From: Paracoccaceae bacterium
GTDB taxonomy: Bacteria; Pseudomonadota; Alphaproteobacteria; Rhodobacterales; Rhodobacteraceae
Length of the DNA: 64,000 nucleotides
NCBI GenBank assembly: GCA_030758115.1
Contig: JANREX010000060.1
Location: 62,001 to 126,000, forward strand
Reading direction: 5' to 3'
This document shows, in pieces, positions 56,727 through 64,000 of this stretch. The notes under the pieces were generated by a model. It was given only the letters and a program-made list of their open reading frames with translations, made no database searches and was not told where the DNA came from. The stretch's first letter is position 1, and the number at the start of each line of letters is the position of its first letter. The position numbers were made by a program, and so were the translations under genes.

Positions 56727-57320
56727 CTATCGCAGCTGGGCGATGACCGCGATGGCGACCACCGCCAGCATCGACAGCGCCATTCCGATGTTGATCAGGG
56801 AATGACTACGCTCGGACAGGTCAAGCCGGTGCAGCGTGACCCCCGCCATCAGCCACAGGAAATGAATGGGGATCCAGATCGCATTCATGATCAGGAACTT
56901 GATCGCCACCTCCAGGGCATAGCTGTCCGGCAGGAAGGCAAACCCGGTGAACAGGGCGGTGTTCACGGCATAGGCCTTGGGATTGACGATCTGAAGCAGC
57001 AGGCCACCCCCGACACCGGGGGGGCGTGCCCGCTCGATAAAGGCCACGCGGTTACCGGCAAAGGCGATGCGAAACGCAAGATAGGCCAGATAGGAAAAGG
57101 ACAGCGCGAAAAGGATCGTGCGGATGCGCGGGTCCGCCAGGACAAGTGCGGCAAGCCCGCTGACCACGGCAATCGCCACAAGGTTGGTGCCCAGAAACAA
57201 GCCCAGAACATACCGCGAGCCCGCCTTGAAGCCAAAGCCGGATCCGACCCCTGCCGTGGACAGGACACCGGGACCGGGGGTGATGATCAGGAAGAAGACG
57301 GCGGCGACGAATGCAAACAT
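56727..57320 (-). CDS. LysE family translocator
   Basis: 'FFLIITPGPGVLSTAGVGSGFGFKAGSRYVLGLFLGTNLV', 'QIVNPKAYAVNTALF'. Confidence 0.9.
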   Translation of the reverse strand: MFAFVAAVFFLIITPGPGVLSTAGVGSGFGFKAGSRYVLGLFLGTNLVAIAVVSGLAALVLADPRIRTILFALSFSYLAYLAFRIAFAGNRVAFIERARPPGVGGGLLLQIVNPKAYAVNTALFTGFAFLPDSYALEVAIKFLIMNAIWIPIHFLWLMAGVTLHRLDLSERSHSLINIGMALSMLAVVAIAVIAQLR

Positions 57321-57468
57321 GGCCGAACCCTAGATGCAGTTTCACCGCTTCGCAATTCCGCTGGCACAGGGCCGCGGCTTTTGTTTCTGTGCGATTGTCG
57401 AGGCAGCAGGGCCGATTGACAAGCCGGGTGCCCCATGGCCACCTCGGCGCGCAGCAAGGGGGTGGGGT

Positions 57469-58710
57469 ATGCAGGATTTCGACCTTGTCGTCGTGGGCGC
57501 AGGTATCGTGGGGACCGCTTCGGCGCTTTGGGCGCAGAAACGCGGTTTGAAGGTTCTGCTCTGCGATCCGAACCCGCCGGGGTCCGGGACCAGTTTCGGC
57601 AATGCCTGCACGCTTGCGACCTATGCGGTGATGCCGGTGAACAGCCCCGCCGTGCTGCGCGCCCTGCCACGGCTGCTGTCGCGCGGCGACAGCCCGCTGT
57701 CGGTTGACCTGATGCATGCGCTGCGCCATCCGCTGTGGATGTTGTCGTTCCTGGCCAACTGCCGGGCAGCCCGGTCCGATCATATCGCGCGGCAGCTGGG
57801 CGCGTTGATGGGCCATGCAGATGCAGGGCTGAACCCGCTGATCGCAGAGGCCGGGGCCGAGGATCTGATCGTCGACCGGGGGCAATTGACGGTCTGGTCC
57901 ACCAAGGAGGCCGCAGAGGGTGACAAGGCCGGGCTGGCCTTCCGCAAATCCCTTGGCATCCCGTTCGAGGTGCTTGGCCCTCGGGATACCCTCGCCCTGG
58001 AACCGGGCCTGCGCCTGCCGATCCATGGGGCCGTTCACTATTCCGCCGCGCGGTCGGTGCGGGACCCGCAAGAGCTGATCAACAGGATGCACCGTCGCTT
58101 TCTGGCGCTTGGTGGCCAGTGGCGGCAAGACAGGGTGAGCGAGACACGCGCCTACGAGACATCTGTCGAAGTCGTCCTTGGCGATACCCGAATCGAGGCC
58201 GCGCGCGTGGTCATCGCGGCGGGGGCGCATGCCGGATCGGTCAGGGGTTCGGGCGCGGAAAACCTGCCCTTGGGCACAGAAAGGGGCTATCACCTGATCT
58301 TTGCCGGGGACGCGCACCGGATCACCCGGCCCGTGGGCTGGGCCGAGGGGGGATTTTATGCCACGCCCATGGCGCAAGGCCTGCGGCTGGCCGGAACCGT
58401 CGAGATCGCAAGCCTTCGCGCACCGGAAAACCGTGGTCGCCTGGCCTATATCGCACGAAAAGGGGCCGAGATGCTGGGCCCGCTGCCGCCACCGGACAGC
58501 CATTGGCTGGGTTTCCGGCCCACCATGCCCGACAGCATGCCCGTGATCGGGCATGCCCCGCATTCCGACCGGATCATCCATGCTTTCGGGCATCAGCACC
58601 TGGGTCTGACGCTTGGCGGCATCACCGGGCGGATCGTGGCGGACCTTGCCGAAGGGCGCATGCCCAATCTGCCGATTGCAGCCTTTGCCCCGAACCGGCG
58701 CTTCGTCTGA
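57469..58710 (+). CDS. D-amino-acid dehydrogenase-like FAD oxidoreductase (DAO family)
   Basis: 'MQDFDLVVVGAGIVGTASALWAQKRGLKVLLCDPNPPGSGTSFGNAC...GFRPTMPDSMPVIGHAPHSDRIIHAFGHQHLGLTLGGITGRIVADL'. Confidence 0.92.
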   Translation: MQDFDLVVVGAGIVGTASALWAQKRGLKVLLCDPNPPGSGTSFGNACTLATYAVMPVNSPAVLRALPRLLSRGDSPLSVDLMHALRHPLWMLSFLANCRAARSDHIARQLGALMGHADAGLNPLIAEAGAEDLIVDRGQLTVWSTKEAAEGDKAGLAFRKSLGIPFEVLGPRDTLALEPGLRLPIHGAVHYSAARSVRDPQELINRMHRRFLALGGQWRQDRVSETRAYETSVEVVLGDTRIEAARVVIAAGAHAGSVRGSGAENLPLGTERGYHLIFAGDAHRITRPVGWAEGGFYATPMAQGLRLAGTVEIASLRAPENRGRLAYIARKGAEMLGPLPPPDSHWLGFRPTMPDSMPVIGHAPHSDRIIHAFGHQHLGLTLGGITGRIVADLAEGRMPNLPIAAFAPNRRFV

Positions 58711-58852
58711 TACCCGGGCGACGTCACGCCTGCACGATCATCACACCGCATGAATGGCCGCTCCTTTGGTGTGCGGCTTTGCCGACGGGTGTGCGCGGCA
58801 AGCTTGCGTGAATTCGATGGCAGGCACTGGCCACGCGGCCTGACCCCTTGGA

Positions 58853-58866
58853 CTGACACAGATCAA
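58853..58866. promoter_or_regulatory. Candidate FNR/FnrL-type site upstream of the N-ATPase operon
   Basis: CTGAC-ACAG-ATCAA versus TTGAT-N4-ATCAA; 74 nt before the atpD ATG. Confidence 0.6.
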
Positions 58867-58891
58867 GGCATCCCGTCTCATGCCCGGTTAG

Positions 58892-60809
<1,918 letters not shown>

Positions 60810-60813
<4 letters not shown>

Positions 60814-61103
60814 CGCAAGCCCCCCCGCCAAAACCGGAGGACGACCCGCTGGTGCGCGAGACACAAAAGCGGCGCGACCGGCGCGACCGCTGGCTGCGCG
60901 AGGGCGACATGTCCGTGGGTCGCCGACTGGCGCAGATCGGGATCCTTGGCTGGATTTTGGTCATCCCCACGCTTGCGGGGCTTTTTCTGGGGCGCTGGCT
61001 GGATGCCCGCCTGTCCAGCGGGATTTTCTGGACCGCCCCCTTCATGCTGCTGGGTCTTTGCCTTGGCGGCTGGACCGCCTGGAAATGGATGAACGCGCGA
61101 TGA
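60810..61103 (+). CDS. atpQ: AtpZ/AtpI-like N-ATPase accessory subunit (AtpQ)
   Basis: 'RRLAQIGILGWILVIPTLAGLFLGRWLDARLSSGIFWTAPFMLLGLCLGGWTAWKWM'; operon position. Confidence 0.82.
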
Positions 61104-61390
61104 ACATGACCCAGACATTTCCCCTTGTCCTGACCCTGCCGCTTTGCTTCGCCGGTGGTTTGCTGCTGGGGTTCGCCTATTTCCGTGCCCTGCACTGGAC
61201 GACCACGTTGATCGTCAACGGCGGCAGCCCGGTTCTGGCGCTGTCCCTGTCCCTTGGGCGGCTGATCATGATCGGGGTCGGCTTCTACCTTGCGGTGCTG
61301 CTGGGCGGCCTTGCCCTTCTGGCCGCACTGGCGGGCGTTCTGACGGTGAAAGCCATGATACTGCGACATGACAGGGGGAAGCAGCCGTGA
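61100..61390 (+). CDS. atpR: N-ATPase subunit AtpR (small membrane protein)
   Basis: Three TM segments; position between atpQ and atpB; 'GFAYFRALHWTTTLIVNGGSPVLALSLSLGRLIMIGVGFYLAV'. Confidence 0.82.
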   Translation: MNMTQTFPLVLTLPLCFAGGLLLGFAYFRALHWTTTLIVNGGSPVLALSLSLGRLIMIGVGFYLAVLLGGLALLAALAGVLTVKAMILRHDRGKQP

Positions 61391-62100
61391 ATTCACCGCT
61401 TGATTCCACCATCCTGTTCCAGCTTGGCCCGGTTCCCATTGCCCAATCCGTCGTCACGACCTGGGTGATCATGGCGGTGCTGGTGCTGGGCGCGGCGCTG
61501 CTGACGCGCAGGCTTGATGCGGTGCCAAGCAGGCGACAGGCCGCGCTGGAACTGTTTGTGGCAACACTGGACACACAGATCGCCGAAACCACGGGGGCCA
61601 GACCCGCAGCTTACCGGGCGTTCATCGGCACGCTTTTCCTCTTCATTCTGGTGGCCAACTGGTCATCCCTGGTGCCGGGGGTTGCCCCGCCCACGGCGCA
61701 GCTTGAAACCGATGCAGCACTGGCGATCATCGTCTTTTTCTCGGTGATCTGGTTCGGCGTGCGCGTCGGCGGTGTCGGCGGCTATCTTAGGTCCTTCGCC
61801 ACCCCCAACCCCCTGATGATCCCGCTGAACATGCTGTCCAGCGTGACACGCATCTTTTCGATGTTCGTGCGCCTGTTCGGAAATGTGATGAGCGGCGTTT
61901 TCGTCATCGGCATCGTTGCCTCTCTGGCTGGTCTGCTGGTGCCGATCCCGCTGATGGCGCTCGACCTGCTGACCGGGCTGGTACAGGCCTATATCTTCGC
62001 GGTCCTCGCAATGGTCTTCATCACCTCCGCCGTCGAGACCGGCAAAGCCCGCAGCACCGATGCAGGTTCGGCCAATTCCCCAACCGAAAAGGATATTTGA
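61387..62100 (+). CDS. atpB: N-ATPase subunit a
   Basis: GTG start; 'LFLFILVANWSSLVPGVAPPTAQLETDAALAIIVFFSVIWFGVRVGG', 'ISFMFVRLFGNVMSG'-type 'RIFSMFVRLFGNVMSGVFV', 'QAYIFAVLAMVFITSAVE'. Confidence 0.93.
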   Translation: MNSPLDSTILFQLGPVPIAQSVVTTWVIMAVLVLGAALLTRRLDAVPSRRQAALELFVATLDTQIAETTGARPAAYRAFIGTLFLFILVANWSSLVPGVAPPTAQLETDAALAIIVFFSVIWFGVRVGGVGGYLRSFATPNPLMIPLNMLSSVTRIFSMFVRLFGNVMSGVFVIGIVASLAGLLVPIPLMALDLLTGLVQAYIFAVLAMVFITSAVETGKARSTDAGSANSPTEKDI

Positions 62101-62345
62101 TGGACTATCTCAGCCTTGTCAGCATTGTCTGCGCAGCCTTCACCGTGGCTTTTGGTGCGATAGGTCCCGCCTTGGCGGAAGGTCGCGCCGTCGCCGCCGC
62201 GATGGACGCCATCGCGCGCCAACCCGAGGCGGCGAACACGATCTCGCGCACGCTTTTCGTGGGCCTGGCCATGATCGAAACGACGGCCATCTATTGCCTG
62301 GTGATCGCGCTGCTGCTGCTTTTCGCCAACCCGCTGCTGGCGTGA
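62100..62345 (+). CDS. atpE: N-ATPase subunit c
   Basis: MDYLSLVSIVCAAFTVAFGAIGPALAEGRAVAAAMDAIARQPEAANTISRTLFVGLAMIETTAIYCLVIALLLLFANPLLA. Confidence 0.95.
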   Translation: MDYLSLVSIVCAAFTVAFGAIGPALAEGRAVAAAMDAIARQPEAANTISRTLFVGLAMIETTAIYCLVIALLLLFANPLLA

Positions 62346-62349
62346 CCGC

Positions 62350-63087
62350 ATGACGATCGACTGGTGGACCCTTGGATTGCAGGCCGTCAACGTCCTGATC
62401 CTTGTCTGGCTGCTGTCCCGCGTGTTCTGGCGGCCGGTGGCGGATGCCATCGCCAGACGGCAGGACAAGGTTGAAACCATGTTGAATGACGCGCAAGCCA
62501 CGCAAGCCAAGGCCGATGACATGCTGGCCGAGGTCGTGGCCGCGCGGGACGGGATGGCAGCGGAACGCAACACACTGCTGAGCGAGGCCGCCCTGCAGGC
62601 CGAGGGCGCGGCCAAGGCAGCCTTGCAAGAGGCGGCAGCAAAGGCCCAGGCCATGCTGAAAGCCGCAGAGCTTGAAAGCGTGCATGTCAACGACGCAAAC
62701 CGTGTGGCCGCAGCAGCGCAATCGGCTGAACTGGCCGTGGACATTGCCCGCAAGCTTCTGGCGCGGCTGGGTGCCGGAAAAGCAAATACAGCGTTTCTCG
62801 ATCTGCTGATCGACGCAATAGAGGCGCTGCCGGCACAGGACAGGGCGGCCCTGACGGCAACGGCGGGCGGTCTGGATCTGATCAGCGCGACCGATCTGGA
62901 CAGTGCAACCAGGATGCGGATCGAAACGGCCGTCGCGGCGGCGCTCGATGCGCAGCCACGGCTGAATTTCCACACGGACCCCGCGCTGATCGCCGGGTTC
63001 GAACTGCGGACCCGGCATTTCGTGCTGCACAGCAGCTGGGCCGCGGATCTGGACGCCATACTGAAGGATCTCAAGGATGCGGCCTGA
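62350..63087 (+). CDS. atpF: N-ATPase subunit b with apparent delta-like C-terminal region
   Basis: N-terminal TM '[41 protein letters not shown]'; C-terminal '[34 protein letters not shown]' resembles OSCP/delta. Confidence 0.88.
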   Translation: MTIDWWTLGLQAVNVLILVWLLSRVFWRPVADAIARRQDKVETMLNDAQATQAKADDMLAEVVAARDGMAAERNTLLSEAALQAEGAAKAALQEAAAKAQAMLKAAELESVHVNDANRVAAAAQSAELAVDIARKLLARLGAGKANTAFLDLLIDAIEALPAQDRAALTATAGGLDLISATDLDSATRMRIETAVAAALDAQPRLNFHTDPALIAGFELRTRHFVLHSSWAADLDAILKDLKDAA

Positions 63088-64000
63088 CACCAAGGACTGG
63101 CTGACCGGTGCGCGCGAGGTTCTGGAACGCACGACGCTTGGACCCAGGGCGGAACACAGGGGTCGCGTGGAAGAGATCGCCGACGGGGTCGCGATGATCT
63201 CGGGGCTGCGGGATGTGCGGCTGGACGAGGTGCTGCGCTTCGAGGGTGGGCAGTTCGGGTTTGCGCGGGTGCTGAACCCGGATCTCGTGGGCTGTGTGCT
63301 TCTGGACGCGGCGACCAGGGTCGAGGCGGGCGACATGGTCTTCGGCACCGGCGAGGTTGTCAGCGTGCCGGTCGGAGAGGCGCTGCTGGGCCGGATCGTC
63401 GACCCCCTTGGCCGCCCGCTTGATCGCAAGGGCCCGGTTCTGGCCGAGGCACGCTGGCCCATCGAACGCCCGGCCCCTTCGGTCATCGAACGTGATCTTG
63501 TGACGGAACCCGTGCAAACCGGAATCGTCGTGGTGGATACGCTCTTTCCGCTTGGCCGTGGCCAGCGCGAACTGATCGTGGGCGACCATTCGACCGGCAA
63601 GACCACTCTGGCCATCGACACGCTGATCGCGCAGCGCGACAGCGACATGATCTGCATCTACGTGGCCGTCGGGCAAAAGACCTCCAGCGTGCGCCGGGCC
63701 ATCGATGCCTTGCAGGCGGAAGGTGCGTTCGATCGCTGCATCGTCCTTGTGGCCTCTGCGGCCTCTGCGCCGGGTCTGCAATGGATCGCCCCCTATGCCG
63801 GCATGAGCATGGCCGAATATTTCCGCGATCAGGGGCAACATGCGCTGGTCGTGATCGACGATCTGTCCAAACACGCCGCCACCCACCGTGAAATCGCCCT
63901 GCTGACCCGCCAGTCACCGGGGCGCGAGGCTTTTCCGGGCGATGTGTTCTACATCCATGCCCGCCTGCTGGAACGGGCGGCCAAGCTGTCCCCGGCGCGC
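63077..64000 (+). CDS. atpA: N-ATPase subunit alpha (truncated by window end)
   Basis: [21 protein letters not shown]...'[19 protein letters not shown]', '[18 protein letters not shown]', '[30 protein letters not shown]'. Confidence 0.95.
   Translation, partial: MRPDTKDWLTGAREVLERTTLGPRAEHRGRVEEIADGVAMISGLRDVRLDEVLRFEGGQFGFARVLNPDLVGCVLLDAATRVEAGDMVFGTGEVVSVPVGEALLGRIVDPLGRPLDRKGPVLAEARWPIERPAPSVIERDLVTEPVQTGIVVVDTLFPLGRGQRELIVGDHSTGKTTLAIDTLIAQRDSDMICIYVAVGQKTSSVRRAIDALQAEGAFDRCIVLVASAASAPGLQWIAPYAGMSMAEYFRDQGQHALVVIDDLSKHAATHREIALLTRQSPGREAFPGDVFYIHARLLERAAKLSPAR

Overview
This window is a dense, GC-rich alphaproteobacterial chromosomal segment. Gene content and order look like Rhodobacteraceae / Roseobacter group; this is an inference, with no database search. 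No rRNA, tRNA, CRISPR array, prophage or IS element was recognised. Main blocks: (1) a CinA-like fragment, GNAT, AhpD-like, OmpA-like and glycerate 2-kinase genes; (2) a taurine dissimilation locus, tauCBA / tpa / ABM-family gene / tauR / xsc-pta-ackA, running directly into soeABC for cytoplasmic sulfite oxidation; (3) housekeeping and accessory genes: DUF1523, cupin, P1 peptidase, alpha/beta hydrolase, succinate-semialdehyde dehydrogenase, Hsp20 and a trypsin-like protease; (4) glcDEF with an extra membrane gene; (5) a MoxR-DUF58-BatA/DUF4159 membrane module; (6) a lipid-type module (flippase-like, sulfatase-like, CDP-alcohol phosphatidyltransferase) next to a tightly coupled operon of riboflavin/pterin-pathway paralogues (GCH-II with degenerate DHBPS domain, MDR dehydrogenase, active-site-less PTPS/QueD homologue, SAM methyltransferase, RibD-like reductase, EEP phosphatase); (7) a DMGDH-like / MttB-like methylamine pair; (8) the first part of an N-type ATP synthase operon (atpDCQRBEFA...) cut by the window end. 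The most interesting items are: the uncharacterised pyrimidine/pterin-paralogue operon; three TauR-type operators that appear to add an ABM-family gene to the taurine regulon; a 50-aa membrane microprotein gene coupled between soeA and soeB and absent from the supplied ORF track; a ROSE-like RNA thermometer with a sigma32-like promoter upstream of hsp20; and an FNR-type site upstream of the N-ATPase operon.
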